Shown: positions 1-9,514 of the stretch, piece after piece | Numbering within the stretch: the first letter of the stretch is position 1 | How the letters are laid out: each line of letters begins with the position of its first letter | Notes under the pieces: model-generated | The model's database searches: none | What the model was told of the DNA's origin: nothing | What the model saw: the letters and a program-made list of their open reading frames with translations, nothing else | Position numbers and translations under genes: made by a program | From: Pseudogracilibacillus auburnensis | GTDB taxonomy: Bacteria > Bacillota > Bacilli > Bacillales > Amphibacillaceae | Direction: 5' to 3' | DNA length: 64,000 bases | Assembly (NCBI RefSeq): GCF_003201975.1 | Contig: NZ_QJJQ01000003.1 | Location: forward strand, 1 to 64,000

Positions 1-300
1 TTCCTATTGGATAGCAAGGAGACCACTGCAAAGTGATTATCGGAAAAATAATGATTAAGCACATTTATAGCAGCCTGAATATGCGTAGACTCCTGTGGGA
101 GGAAAGGCCTAGATGAGGCCACACAACGAGCAAAGCGAGTGAGGAGGCTCAACAGCCGCCCGCGGAAAGCGAAGCATATTCAGGATGCGGTAGTATACGA
201 ATCTATCCCCAATTTTTTTATAACCTTTTCAGTGGTCTCAAAAGGCGGAGTGTATTTCCGTAGCGGTCGGCTAAAATGTTATGTCGCAGTTTATTTCAAA
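1..300 (+). repeat. Foldback MITE-like element, copy A (cut by window edge)
   Basis: Right-hand part of an element that recurs at about 8.83-9.32, 43.09-43.57 and 56.15-56.67 kb. It contains the hairpin module that starts GACTCCTGTGGGAGG (about 91) and ends CGCGGAAAGCG (about 170), then a right arm with CAGTGGTCTC and GTGTATTTCC. These are reverse complements of motifs in the left arm of the complete copies. It ends near GTCGCAGTTT (about 285-294), which corresponds to the terminal inverted repeat. No transposase is present, and the small ORFs inside it look fortuitous. Confidence 0.75.
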
Positions 301-536
301 TACGTATTAAGAGAAACAAACGTAACGAAAGGATAAGTAGTTCCTTCCAAGTCAACTTGAGCATTGAATCTTTATCCCGATACAGTCTATTCGAAGGTTT
401 TATTGTCGATTCCCTCTGCGAAAGCTAACTTATCAGGAAAAGGAAACAAAGTTAGCTTACTTTGGAAAGATAAAAATTGATAAATTGTTCATTCTTTTCT
501 AAAATAGGTAGTATCTAAAATATCCGAGGTGGCAAC
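301..536. other. Intergenic region before rsmD
   Basis: No convincing gene. Positions 348-385 resemble the sequence that follows copy D at 56749-56800. A perfect 10-bp inverted repeat (AAGCTAACTT at 422-431, AAGTTAGCTT at 449-458) lies upstream of rsmD without a T-run, so it is not a standard terminator. A weak sigma-A-like promoter may lie at 485-514 (TTGTTC, 18-bp gap, TAGTAT). Confidence 0.4.
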
Positions 537-1091
537 ATGCGTATCATTGCTGGCAAATTTAAAGGTAGACATTTAAAAGCAGTTTCTGGTTCATCGACAA
601 GACCGACGGGAGATAAAATTAAAGAAGCCGTTTTTCATCGAATTGGTCCTTTTTTTGAAGGTGGTTCTTGTTTAGATTTATTTGCTGGTAGTGGATCATT
701 AGGAATGGAAGCGATTAGTCGTGGAATGGACAAGGCAATCTTTGTTGATCATACTAATAGTGCAATTCGAACGATACATAAAAATATTCAACTATTGCAA
801 ATTGAACAACAATGTGAAGTATACAGAAATGATGCTTTGCGTGCAATCCAGTTGATGGGAAAAAGAAACATTGGCTTCGATCTCATTTTATTAGATCCAC
901 CTTACGATAAAATGAATTATGGAAAATTACTTAATGAACTTGAGAAGCAACATTTAGCCAATGATAATTGTATGATTTATCTCGAACATCGTCCAGAAGA
1001 AGAAATACCATTTAATAACAACTATTTTAAAATGGTTACAGAGAAAAAATATAGTACAACAACTTGCATTACGATTCTACAAGCAATCTAA
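537..1091 (+). CDS. rsmD: 16S rRNA (guanine-N2) methyltransferase RsmD
   Basis: A 184-residue SAM-dependent methyltransferase that modifies a guanine of 16S rRNA (G966 in E. coli numbering) during 30S assembly. The SAM-binding stretch DLFAGSGSLG is at about residues 47-56 and the catalytic LDPPY signature at 119-123. Family-typical start MRIIAGKFKGR follows a GAGGTGG ribosome site. The length matches the B. subtilis YlbH family. It lies 33 bases upstream of coaD, the conserved pairing in Bacilli, so the two are probably co-transcribed. Confidence 0.95.
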   Translation: MRIIAGKFKGRHLKAVSGSSTRPTGDKIKEAVFHRIGPFFEGGSCLDLFAGSGSLGMEAISRGMDKAIFVDHTNSAIRTIHKNIQLLQIEQQCEVYRNDALRAIQLMGKRNIGFDLILLDPPYDKMNYGKLLNELEKQHLANDNCMIYLEHRPEEEIPFNNNYFKMVTEKKYSTTTCITILQAI

Positions 1092-1112
1092 TAAACGTAA
1101 GGACTATCTTAG

Positions 1113-1607
<495 letters not shown>

Positions 1608-1689
1608 TCACAATTTTATATTAAATGTTTTGTTATACGGCTTCAAATAGCTGAGTCAATTTCATCAATAGCATAATTATAATAAATGA

Positions 1690-2010
1690 TTTATCCGAAC
1701 GATGACACTTACTTTATGTTCACTTTTCCGTGAATAAAAATGCTAAATACGTTGCTTTGTAGCGAAAGGCGATGACTCCTATGGGAAAAGCAAGAGAGGG
1801 AATGCAGACTTAGTGCGCCACGTCCTGGGACTGCGCGTACGCTCGTCCCGTCGAAAACTATCAAGGACTGCGATCACTTGTCCCACCGTATAAATTTGCA
1901 CTAGCACGTCCTGTACGTCAGAGACTCCACAGTGAGCAAAGGCGGGCAAGGAGGCTCAAGCAGACCGTAGGAAAGTGTTCACCTATAGCGGAAAGCAACA
2001 GTTTTATTAC
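1690..2010 (+). repeat. Degenerate hairpin repeat (copy F) with nested insert
   Basis: The coaD-ylbJ gap has no plausible gene. It holds a decayed relative of the GACTCCTGTGGGA...CGGAAAGC module: GACTCCTATGGGAAAAGC at about 1774, then GGAGGCTCAAGCAGACCG at about 1950. The two halves are separated by roughly 110 bases of GC-richer sequence. Part of that insert (1868-1920, containing GTCCCACCGTA and CACGTCCTGTACGT) recurs in diverged form at 18887-18950. Confidence 0.5.
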
Positions 2011-2092
2011 ATGTATCTTGTTTGGAGTAATCCTTGCTTCATTGAATGATGAAATGGACTCCGCTAATTTATTAGACATTCCTACAAGGAAT

Positions 2093-3295
2093 TTAACGTG
2101 AATTTTTAATTTTTCTAGCAAATAAGATACAAACAGCTAAAAAAATACTTACGATCGTAACAATTGGACCGATCTGATAAAAATATTCTAGTAAGTGATA
2201 GGAATAACTATGTTGGTGTAATACTGGTGTATAATTTTGCTTTAAAGTAAACTTCTGCTCGAAATAACTTTTATACAAAATGATGGTTAAAATAGTGGCA
2301 ATGATCGCATGTAAAATACGAGCAAAAAAGTAAGGATAAAACCTTATATCAGTTCTAGCGATAATACTAGCTACTTGAGCTTGGATAGAAAAACCATTAA
2401 AACCTAGAATAAAACTAACGACAGCAAGTTGAATAACTAATGGAACTTCAAGATTTGAGGTCATTTCGGCTCCCATCGTTATTTCAAATATTCCAGTAAA
2501 TAAAGGGACGGTTATTTCACTAGGGATGTGGAACACATACATAAAAGGTGTTAGTACCAAGCGAAAGATATCAATAATGTTCAATAAATTTAATAAAGTT
2601 GTAAAGACCGAAAATAAAATAATAAACCCACCTATCATAATTAACGTTTGAATGGATGAAATGACGGAATCGCCAATAATTTGACCAAATGGACGGCGAT
2701 CTTTCATTCGTGTGCGATGCATTTTTGTAAATGCTCTTACAAGCAAGTTACCATTATATTGATCTTGATAATTTTTTTTCGAGTCCCTCCCGTAAAAACG
2801 CATGCATATCCCAACAATAACATTGCCAAGATAATGACTAACGGCTATTAATAAACCAAGTTGTGCATGATGAAAAAAACCGACTGCGATCGCACCAAAG
2901 ATAAATAATGGACTGGAAGCGTTCGAAAAAGAGACGAGTCTTTCCGCTTCGATGCGGGATATTTCGTTTTTTTCCCGTAATAGGACACTGATCTTCGCCC
3001 CTGATGGGTAACCGCTTGCCATCCCTACCATCCATGCAAAGCTGCCGACTCCTGGGACATTAAATAACGGGCGCATTACCGGTTCAAATAGGACACCAAG
3101 GAATTGAACAACACCAAAGCTAATTAATAGCTCTGCTGTGATGAAAAATGGTAGTAAAGATGGAAAAACGGTTTCCCACCAAGTATGGAGTCCACGGATA
3201 CTGGCATGAAGTGATTCCTCTGGGAATACAATTAAAGATAGTGTAATAAATAAAGTAATAAGAGCTAAAAAGATTGATTTTATTTTTTGGTTCAA
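2093..3295 (-). CDS. ylbJ: Sporulation integral membrane protein YlbJ
   Basis: A 400-residue polytopic membrane protein of the YlbJ family, required for heat-resistant spores in B. subtilis and expressed in the mother cell there. The sequence shows about eight to ten hydrophobic segments. A conserved central region includes FPSLLPFFI, GMASGYPSGAKI and LVSFSNASSPLF, typical of nucleoside-recognition (Gate)-like domains in this family. It is transcribed against its neighbours. The start ATG at 3295 follows a GAGGTAA-type site on the minus strand. The B. subtilis neighbour ylbK (patatin-like) is not present. The transported substrate, if any, is unknown. Confidence 0.9.
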   Translation of the reverse strand: MNQKIKSIFLALITLFITLSLIVFPEESLHASIRGLHTWWETVFPSLLPFFITAELLISFGVVQFLGVLFEPVMRPLFNVPGVGSFAWMVGMASGYPSGAKISVLLREKNEISRIEAERLVSFSNASSPLFIFGAIAVGFFHHAQLGLLIAVSHYLGNVIVGICMRFYGRDSKKNYQDQYNGNLLVRAFTKMHRTRMKDRRPFGQIIGDSVISSIQTLIMIGGFIILFSVFTTLLNLLNIIDIFRLVLTPFMYVFHIPSEITVPLFTGIFEITMGAEMTSNLEVPLVIQLAVVSFILGFNGFSIQAQVASIIARTDIRFYPYFFARILHAIIATILTIILYKSYFEQKFTLKQNYTPVLHQHSYSYHLLEYFYQIGPIVTIVSIFLAVCILFARKIKNSR

Positions 3296-3425
3296 TTAAT
3301 TACCTCCTCAGGAAGTAGAGTGATTCCAGCAATATAAAAACTTGTCTTATTAACTATACGCATGTACCATACTTGATTATGATACATTTTTAGAAGTGTG
3401 GATGATGAAAACGGAAGGTGACGTT

Positions 3426-4448
3426 ATGCGAATATCAAAAAGAACGATATTAATTACATTTATCATTACTCTGTTTGTTTTTTTTATGGCTACATATGAT
3501 CTTCCGTATTATGTGTATAAACCCGGTCAAGCGGACAATTTAGATGATATCGTTGCAGTGGAGCATGGTTATACTAGTAAAGGTGATTTGCACTTAGTAA
3601 CAGTTAGTGGCGGACAAGTGACACCAATTCAATATATTGCTGCAAAAATATTGCCATATCATGAAATGGTTCCGATTGAAGAAGCTAGACCAGAGGGAAT
3701 CACAGATGAAGAATATATGCACTATCAACTAATGCTAATGGAGGGGTCACAGCATTCTTCGATGGTAGTCGCTTATGAAGCTGCAAATAAAGAAGTACAT
3801 ATTGACTTTAATGGTATTTATGTCATGAGTGTCGTGGAAAATATGCCTGCAGAGGGTATCATTGAAATGGGCGATAGAATCATCAATGTGGATGGAAAAG
3901 ATATAAAAGAAGCAAATGAATTAGTCCATTATGTACAAGAGAAAAAGTCAGGTGAGTCAATTGAAGTAGTTATTGATCGTGACGGAGAAAAGAGAACGAA
4001 AACAATTGAAGTACAAACATTTCCAGATGATAAAGAAAAAGTAGGGATCGGTATCCAATTAGTTACAGATCAAAAAATAACCGTACATCCAGAGGTGGAA
4101 ATTAAAAGCGGAAAAATCGGCGGACCAAGTGCAGGTTTAATGTTTGCACTTGAAATGTATAACCAATTAATGACAGAAGACATTACAAAAGGATATCATA
4201 TTGCTGGAACGGGGGAAATTGATTTTGACGGCAACGTACATAGAATAGGGGGCATCGATAAAAAAGTCGTAGCCGCAGATCGCAAAGGAATCGAAATATT
4301 TTTTGCTCCGAATGAAAATGGTAGTGAAAACTCCAATTATATTACTGCGAAACAAACTGCCGAACAAATAGGGACAGATATGGAGATTGTTCCCGTTGAT
4401 TCCTTTGACGATGCGTTAACTTATTTAGAAAAACTTGACCCTAAATAA
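3426..4448 (+). CDS. ylbL: PDZ/Lon-type membrane protease YlbL (SepM-like)
   Basis: A 340-residue protein with one N-terminal membrane anchor (about residues 8-25), a PDZ-like region (about 125-195) and a C-terminal Lon-type protease domain. The predicted catalytic serine is S235 in GGPSAGLMF and the lysine K280 in GGIDKKVVAA, so the Ser-Lys dyad is intact. An in-frame ATG lies 30 bases upstream, but the start at 3426 has a GGAAGGTGA site and gives the family length of about 341. The active site faces outside the membrane in homologues. The stop overlaps the convergent tmcAL gene by eight bases. Confidence 0.9.
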   Translation: MRISKRTILITFIITLFVFFMATYDLPYYVYKPGQADNLDDIVAVEHGYTSKGDLHLVTVSGGQVTPIQYIAAKILPYHEMVPIEEARPEGITDEEYMHYQLMLMEGSQHSSMVVAYEAANKEVHIDFNGIYVMSVVENMPAEGIIEMGDRIINVDGKDIKEANELVHYVQEKKSGESIEVVIDRDGEKRTKTIEVQTFPDDKEKVGIGIQLVTDQKITVHPEVEIKSGKIGGPSAGLMFALEMYNQLMTEDITKGYHIAGTGEIDFDGNVHRIGGIDKKVVAADRKGIEIFFAPNENGSENSNYITAKQTAEQIGTDMEIVPVDSFDDALTYLEKLDPK

Positions 4449-5643
4449 TAATTGGTAATTGAAATTCTTGTCTTCTTAACATGACTCGTTGTTTAGCTGG
4501 TAAAATCGAATAATATGCGTTTGTTGCTCTTTCATCGATCTGTAAAAGCTCGCTAGTATTTCTATTCAGATTTGTGATGAGAGGGATTTCAAGCACTTTT
4601 TTTCGTTCATTCAAATAAGCTTGTCCAATTTCGTTCATGCCTAAAAGACGAATATACGGTATTTCTTTTGCATGTAAAAACTGTTTCATTGCTTTTTTTG
4701 TCGTATTTGTTAATAGATGAACGAATGCCCTTTGGATTCTTACTTGGGTATAACGTTTTGTTTTTATCTTTTCGATCCAATCATGAAAAGATAGTGCATT
4801 CGTTGCTGTTTTTTTTAAGCGATGCTCTAAACCTTCATCTACACCATGGATTTTGGCAAGTTCCGCAGCATTCATCGTCATTACTTTATAGAGAAGGAAT
4901 GGAAAGTATTGTTCCCAATGATGCCATAAAGTCGCTTTCCTTTTATATTGTTCAAATTGGTGTAAACTAGCTTTAGGTAATGCGTTCATTATTTTATCCG
5001 ATATGCCATAAGCCATTACTTCTTTACGTATACTTGTTGCACTGGCAATTTTGTTTGAGATTGCCTCATCATGGTAATCATTTTGTACTCGTTTTATTGT
5101 CATTGCTTTCATCGGTAAGTTATCTTCCATGATCGATTTGACATAACTAAAGCCAAGAATATTATTCGGTTGAATTAAATTGATATCGTTTAGGCCGATG
5201 GCTTCATATGCCATACTACTAGCTTTCGGAAAAGAATAACCTTCCTTCAAGAATTGGCGAATCTTTTGATCGAATAACGCTTCATGTTGTCGTAAAAACA
5301 CAATACCTTGTACAAATTGATCGATATTGCCCGACTCACTCCCAAAACAAATGGAGGATACACCTAAATGATGTAAAGAGCGAACAGCACCACTTGCAAA
5401 AAACGCACTACTTTGGACCGCATACGCGTAAGGCAGTTCGATGACAAGGTCAATACCAGATGCTAGGGCTGCTTTTGTACGGTGAAATTTATCAATAATG
5501 GCTGGTTCTCCTCTTTGTAAGAAGGAACCACTCATAATCGCAATCATACAGTTTGCATTTGACAGCTCTTTCGCTTTTTGCACATGGTATAAATGGCCAT
5601 TATGAAATGGATTATATTCAACAATGACTCCACAAGCTTTCAT
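4441..5643 (-). CDS. tmcAL: tRNA(Met) cytidine acetate ligase TmcAL (YlbM)
   Basis: A 400-residue nucleotidyltransferase-fold enzyme. TmcAL uses ATP and acetate to make N4-acetylcytidine at the wobble position of elongator tRNA-Met. The N-terminus carries the HxGH motif (FHNGHL, residues 13-18) inside the family signature GVIVEYNPFHNGH. SGSFLQRGEPAIIDKF follows at about 38-53. It is convergent with ylbL and divergent from ylbN, matching B. subtilis order. The length is slightly below the B. subtilis protein (about 415). Confidence 0.93.
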   Translation of the reverse strand: MKACGVIVEYNPFHNGHLYHVQKAKELSNANCMIAIMSGSFLQRGEPAIIDKFHRTKAALASGIDLVIELPYAYAVQSSAFFASGAVRSLHHLGVSSICFGSESGNIDQFVQGIVFLRQHEALFDQKIRQFLKEGYSFPKASSMAYEAIGLNDINLIQPNNILGFSYVKSIMEDNLPMKAMTIKRVQNDYHDEAISNKIASATSIRKEVMAYGISDKIMNALPKASLHQFEQYKRKATLWHHWEQYFPFLLYKVMTMNAAELAKIHGVDEGLEHRLKKTATNALSFHDWIEKIKTKRYTQVRIQRAFVHLLTNTTKKAMKQFLHAKEIPYIRLLGMNEIGQAYLNERKKVLEIPLITNLNRNTSELLQIDERATNAYYSILPAKQRVMLRRQEFQLPIII

Positions 5644-5720
5644 TGGAACACTCCTATCCTATCATTAGTATCATTGTAGCAAAAAAAAATGGAAAAATGC
5701 AATTCATCTTTGCGAAATGG

Positions 5721-5749
5721 TTGACAAATAATGAATTTCCTTTTAAAAT
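5721..5749 (+). promoter_or_regulatory. Sigma-A promoter for ylbN-rpmF
   Basis: TTGACA at 5721-5726 and TAAAAT at 5744-5749 are separated by 17 bases, close to the vegetative consensus. They lie 29 bases upstream of the ylbN ATG. This probably drives ylbN and rpmF together. Confidence 0.7.
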
Positions 5750-5777
5750 TACTCTTGTTGCCTAGAGGTGATATTTT

Positions 5778-6317
5778 ATGAAATTTTCAACAGCGGAGAT
5801 TAAGAATAAATCATTTGATGGGCCTTTTTATTTTGAACAAATAGTTGATGTGTCGGAACTAGAAACATTAAAAAATAATGATATAAAGCATATCGATCCT
5901 GTTCAAGTAAAAGGAATGTGTACGGTCGATAAAGATGAATTGATCTTCTCATTCTCTATTATCGGAAAGATGATCTTACCATGTGCACGAACATTAGTAG
6001 ATGTTCCTTATTCTTTTCATTTTAATGTGACGGAAGTCTTTACAACTTCTGAACATATCGATGAAGAAGATGAGGAAAATGGTGTACATCAAATTTTTGA
6101 AGAAACACTTGACTTGAAACCGTATATCAAAGAAAATATTGTATTAGAAGCTCCTTACCGAGTATTTTCTGATGAAAAAGGACTCGAAAAAGGTGAGGGA
6201 TGGGCGTTTTATATAGAAGACGAGCATCAAAAAGAAAAGCAAGAAACTATCGATCCCCGTTTAGCAAAATTACAAAAATTATTAAATAATGACGAAGAAG
6301 GAAAATCAAACAAATAA
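5778..6317 (+). CDS. ylbN: YceD/DUF177 family protein YlbN
   Basis: A 179-residue protein of the DUF177 (YceD) family, which is almost always found directly upstream of rpmF, as here. In plants and E. coli relatives are linked to 23S rRNA processing, but the molecular role in Bacilli is unproven. The family hallmark CARTLVDVPYSFHF, preceded by the VKGMCTV region, is at about residues 46-83. The C-terminus is acidic and ends in PRLAKLQKLL, typical of the group. A GAGGTGAT site precedes the ATG. Confidence 0.88.
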   Translation: MKFSTAEIKNKSFDGPFYFEQIVDVSELETLKNNDIKHIDPVQVKGMCTVDKDELIFSFSIIGKMILPCARTLVDVPYSFHFNVTEVFTTSEHIDEEDEENGVHQIFEETLDLKPYIKENIVLEAPYRVFSDEKGLEKGEGWAFYIEDEHQKEKQETIDPRLAKLQKLLNNDEEGKSNK

Positions 6318-6417
6318 TTTGATTTTCCGATTAATTGGTAGGTAAGAAAGATACAATACTTTCTTACCGCATTAGTGCAACGAAAGGCTAAATCGCTATG
6401 AAAAGGAGGTGTTCGTC

Positions 6418-6591
6418 ATGGCAGTACCTAAAAGAAGAACTTCTAAAAAAGTAACGAACCAACGTCGTACTCATAAAAAATTACATGTACCAGGTTTAAT
6501 TGAATGTTCAAATTGTGGAGAATTAACAAAACCTCACTATGTTTGCAAAGCTTGTGGACATTATGATGGAAAAGAAGTAGCAGAAAGCTAA
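6418..6591 (+). CDS. rpmF: 50S ribosomal protein L32
   Basis: A 57-residue ribosomal protein of the large subunit. It starts with the family signature [10 protein letters not shown] and has a zinc ribbon with cysteines at 30, 33, 43 and 46. The start at 6418 is chosen over an in-frame ATG nine bases earlier because it is 6 bases after the AAAAGGAGGTG ribosome site and gives the conserved N-terminus. It is co-transcribed with ylbN and followed by an intrinsic terminator. Confidence 0.97.
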   Translation: MAVPKRRTSKKVTNQRRTHKKLHVPGLIECSNCGELTKPHYVCKACGHYDGKEVAES

Positions 6592-6611
6592 TTTGATAAG
6601 TAAAATCAGGG

Positions 6612-6645
6612 CAGATCACAAAAGTGATCTGTTTTATTTTTATTA
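6612..6645 (+). terminator. Intrinsic terminator after rpmF
   Basis: The stem CAGATCAC / GTGATCTG with an AAAA loop (6612-6631) is followed by a T-rich run (GTTTTATTTTTATT). Confidence 0.85.
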
Positions 6646-6736
6646 AAAAACTACCTAAACCATAGATGCTGGGCGTGTATTCAGTTAGAATATGGTATGA
6701 TAATAGTAAATGAATGAATAAAAGAGGAGATTCAAT

Positions 6737-7489
6737 TTGTGTAAACTAATTACATACGAGGAAAATGATTACGGTACTATTTTTATCAATCGAGCCGAAA
6801 AAAGAAATGCAATTTCAGTTGAGATGGCTGAGCAATTGTCAGCACTTTTAGATCATATAAAGAATCATCCAATTAAATTTCTTCTTCTCAAGAGTGCTGG
6901 TACAGAGGCTTTTTGTGCAGGCGGCGATTTAAATGACTTCCATGAGCAATTAAATGAAGAACAAGCTTATGAAACACTCCACACGATGAAAGAAGTATTA
7001 TTCAAATTAGTCACATTTCCTGTTCCGACGATTTGTTTATTACAAGGCAATGCATTAGGAGGCGGATGTGAACTTGCAACAGCTTGTGATATCCGATTTG
7101 CAAAAGAAAATACAAGATTCGGCTTTGTCCAATCAAATTTAGGCATCTTACCAGGATGGGGTGGTGGTGCTTTATTATATGAGAAAGTGCATACTAGTTT
7201 TGCTCTTCAATGGCTAACAGAAGGGAAAATGTATGATGCTCTCTTTTTGCAACGTAAAGGTTGGATTCATGAAGTCATCCAAACAAACGAATGGGCAAAT
7301 GAACAAAAAATAGTACATCAATATAGTAAAAAGTCTATTGAACAAATGAAATATTTAAAGAGTCAATATGTAGAAGCATTATCCATACCAACTTTACTGG
7401 AAAAAATGGAGAAAGAGTCCAGCCGTTGTGCTAGTCTGTGGGAGTCTGAGGAACATCAATTAGTCGTTCAACAATTCCTTAATAAATAA
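6737..7489 (+). CDS. Enoyl-CoA hydratase/isomerase (crotonase) family protein
   Basis: A 250-residue crotonase-fold protein. The oxyanion-hole segments are recognisable as FCAGGDLNDF (about 56-65) and LGGGCELATACDI (about 108-120), and the first catalytic glutamate (in GGCELA) is present. The residue aligned with the second hydratase glutamate is glutamine (FGFVQSNLGILPGWGG), which argues against a classical hydratase. Isomerase, hydrolase or decarboxylase activity is possible, and the substrate cannot be named. The start is TTG, seven bases after AGAGGAGA. It sits between rpmF and rsfA, an arrangement also seen in other Bacilli. Confidence 0.8.
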   Translation: MCKLITYEENDYGTIFINRAEKRNAISVEMAEQLSALLDHIKNHPIKFLLLKSAGTEAFCAGGDLNDFHEQLNEEQAYETLHTMKEVLFKLVTFPVPTICLLQGNALGGGCELATACDIRFAKENTRFGFVQSNLGILPGWGGGALLYEKVHTSFALQWLTEGKMYDALFLQRKGWIHEVIQTNEWANEQKIVHQYSKKSIEQMKYLKSQYVEALSIPTLLEKMEKESSRCASLWESEEHQLVVQQFLNK

Positions 7490-7569
7490 AATAGAAATCT
7501 TTTCACTCCTTTTATTCTATCAGTGGCAAATGTTGCATACATTGATAGAAATGATCTAGGAGGAGAAAC

Positions 7570-8040
7570 ATGAGTAGACCGAGACAAGATGCGTGGACGA
7601 AGGATGAGGATGTTTTATTAGCAGAAATCGTTCTAAAGTATATTCGTAATGGTAGAACACAGCTAGAAGCGTTTAAACAGGCGGGAGAGGCATTGTCACG
7701 AACAGCAGCCGCTTGTGGTTTTAGATGGAATGCCACCATTAGAAAGAAGCACACAGAAGCGATTAATATGGCGAAAAACAATCGGAAACAATCGTTAATA
7801 GAAAAGGTTTCAACGATTAATAAAGAAGAACATGATACGATTGAATCGGCCATATCGATGTTGGAAAAAGTGAAAGAACATGTAGCAAGAAATCAAAGCG
7901 GAAAAAATGAAGAATTGGAGAAGTTATTGCAACATTTACAAGCCGAAAACAGTCGCTTAGAAAATGAAATTAAACGATACCAAGATGCTTGGACTGAAAT
8001 GAAAAATATATGGGATTGGATTGAAAAAAATGAACATTAA
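7570..8040 (+). CDS. rsfA: RsfA-family prespore transcription factor (YlbO)
   Basis: A 156-residue protein. Its N-terminal Myb/SANT-like DNA-binding region (RQDAWTKDEDVLLAEIV, about residues 5-60) is diagnostic of the RsfA family, regulators that tune sigma-F-dependent genes in the B. subtilis forespore. The C-terminal part (about 85-150) is predicted coiled coil (EELEKLLQHLQAENSRLENE). The start has a perfect AGGAGGA site. The stop codon lies within the stem of a terminator shared with convergent ylbP. Assignment to RsfA itself rather than a paralogue rests on position and length. Confidence 0.85.
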   Translation: MSRPRQDAWTKDEDVLLAEIVLKYIRNGRTQLEAFKQAGEALSRTAAACGFRWNATIRKKHTEAINMAKNNRKQSLIEKVSTINKEEHDTIESAISMLEKVKEHVARNQSGKNEELEKLLQHLQAENSRLENEIKRYQDAWTEMKNIWDWIEKNEH

Positions 8041-8061
8041 TTTTTATTAATGTTCATTTTA
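8030..8061. terminator. Bidirectional terminator between rsfA and ylbP
   Basis: A perfect 11-bp inverted repeat (ATGAACATTAA at 8030-8040, TTAATGTTCAT at 8047-8057) is flanked by A-runs on the left and TTTTAT on the right. It can therefore stop transcription from both convergent genes. The left arm includes the rsfA stop codon. Confidence 0.8.
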
Positions 8062-8073
8062 TCTATCACCTAT

Positions 8074-8607
8074 TTACTTTTGTTTTTCTTTCACTTTTTT
8101 TTCGCTATTATTTACTGAAGTATTGTGTGGAGGCTGAATAGCTTCTTTTACTCCAGAAGGCATCCAGATGAAAGGATTTTCTCCCAAGTCCCTTTCTAAA
8201 TTATAAGATGCCATTTCAAAACCCATATGTTCCCAAAAATGATGCGAATCAATAATAGGATTCGTTTTAATAGGTACATTGTAGCTTTTAGCATAATCAA
8301 CAAGCATTTTACCGTATCCTTTTTTACGATAATCTGGTAATACTTCCAGTTTGAATAATACTAAATAATCTTGCGGTGGATTGAAGTAATGATCATACTT
8401 TTTAGATCTTTCATAAAGACTCATTCTCGCTACTAAATTGTTTCCATAGTAGATCCCATAGAATGGTGATTTACTATCGTTTTCAACAATTTCATTTTGT
8501 AAATCTTCAAGCATAGACAATTCTTGATTTCCATAAGCTTGGAACCGCTTAAAATCCTCTAAAGTCTTATAATTGACTAAAAGTCTCTCTACTTTTACAC
8601 CTGCCAT
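8074..8607 (-). CDS. ylbP: GNAT-family N-acetyltransferase YlbP
   Basis: A 177-residue protein matching the YlbP group of GNAT acetyltransferases. The acetyl-CoA binding motif A is visible as LEVLPDYRKKGYGKML (about residues 87-102), and the C-terminal HHFWEHMGFEM region resembles motif B. The N-terminus VERLLVNYKTLEDFKRF is characteristic of YlbP. The C-terminal tail beyond about 160 is lysine-rich and low-complexity. Its substrate is unknown. It is transcribed convergently with rsfA. Confidence 0.85.
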   Translation of the reverse strand: MAGVKVERLLVNYKTLEDFKRFQAYGNQELSMLEDLQNEIVENDSKSPFYGIYYGNNLVARMSLYERSKKYDHYFNPPQDYLVLFKLEVLPDYRKKGYGKMLVDYAKSYNVPIKTNPIIDSHHFWEHMGFEMASYNLERDLGENPFIWMPSGVKEAIQPPHNTSVNNSEKKVKEKQK

Positions 8608-8825
8608 AAGATCCTTTCCTTTCCACTTCTATATTGTTTATCTCTTTTATTTATTATAGTATAAATAAATGTATATTGTAATGTCACAACATGTTAAACT
8701 GATCGTATTTTCCTATACAAACATATATAATTTATTTATAACTAAGATGTTACGATTGTTTTAGTTTCGAGATCCAAGAAGTAGGCTATAGATTCAGTAC
8801 CTAGTGCTTCATCATTGTACAGTGG
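8608..8825. other. Intergenic region before repeat copy B
   Basis: AT-rich sequence containing the ylbP upstream region. I see no gene, and no RNA structure that can be supported. Confidence 0.3.
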
Positions 8826-9325
8826 AACGAAACTTTGCAGTAACTTCGAAATAGTGAATGCCCATCGCCACGGAAAAGGTTATAAAAAAATTGGGGATAG
8901 ATTCGTATACTACCGCAACCTGAATATGCTTCGCTTTCCGTGGGCGGCTGTTGAGCCTCCTCACTCGCTTTGCTCGTTGTGGGGTCTCATCTAGGCCTTT
9001 CCTTCCACAGGAGTCTACGCATATTCAGGCTGCTATAAATGTGCTTAATCATTATTTTTCCGATAATCACTTTGCAGTGGTCTCCTTGCTATCCAATAGG
9101 AGTTTCTGTGTATTTCCTTCGCTGGGATGTGTTAATAGTACGAGACATTTGTTTTCACTATTCTGGTGGTTGTTTGGAGCGAAGGACCATTGACTCCTGT
9201 GGGAAAAGCGCGTGTCCGAAGACCCCGCAGAGTGGTTTTCTCGAGGAGGCTGAGGCCGTGCCCACGGAAAGCAATGGTCCGTAGAGGAAAACAACCTAGC
9301 AGTTACTGCGCAATTTATCTTATAT
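8826..9325 (-). repeat. Foldback MITE-like element, copy B (inverted orientation)
   Basis: A complete copy in the opposite orientation to A, C and D. From left to right it contains the right terminal repeat (AAACTTTGCAGTAAC), the right arm, module 2 (GCTTTCCGTGGGCGG...CCACAGGAGTC, about 8932-9016) and the left arm with CAGTGGTCTCC. Module 1 follows (GACTCCTGTGGGAAAAGC...CACGGAAAGC, about 9190-9272), then the left terminal repeat GTTACTGCGCAATTTATC (about 9303-9320). There is no transposase. Short ORFs inside it change between copies and are not conserved. Confidence 0.75.
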
Positions 9326-9359
9326 ATGTAACAACAAACTATTTTTAGAATGATACGTA

Positions 9360-9470
9360 TTCGCAGCTTGTAGCCCCAATGTGTTACAAAGGGCTTTATA
9401 AATGAGTAGTCAAGGAAATCATTAGTAGCATACTGATCTTAACTATACGGAACACGTAAACTCATATTCA
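9360..9470 (+). repeat. Flanking repeat shared with 43.6 kb
   Basis: This approximately 100-base segment (CAGCTTGTAGCCCC ... GTCAAGGAAATC ... GATCTTAACTATACGG) is clearly related to 43590-43690. Both lie immediately to the right of a MITE-like copy and upstream of a gene on the + strand, although the two MITE copies are in opposite orientation. Confidence 0.55.
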
Positions 9471-9514
9471 TGGAGCAAAAGTTAAGCAATATTGTCTAAA
9501 TGGAGGTGGAATAG

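Noticed and set aside
139-336. 65-codon open frame near the left edge
   Set aside because: It lies within repeat copy A, has no ribosome site, and is not maintained in the other copies.
8951-9348. Several overlapping short frames on both strands at 8.95-9.35 kb
   Set aside because: All fall in the foldback repeat. Their stops and frames differ from the matching frames at 43.0-43.2 and 56.0-56.5 kb, as expected for noncoding sequence.
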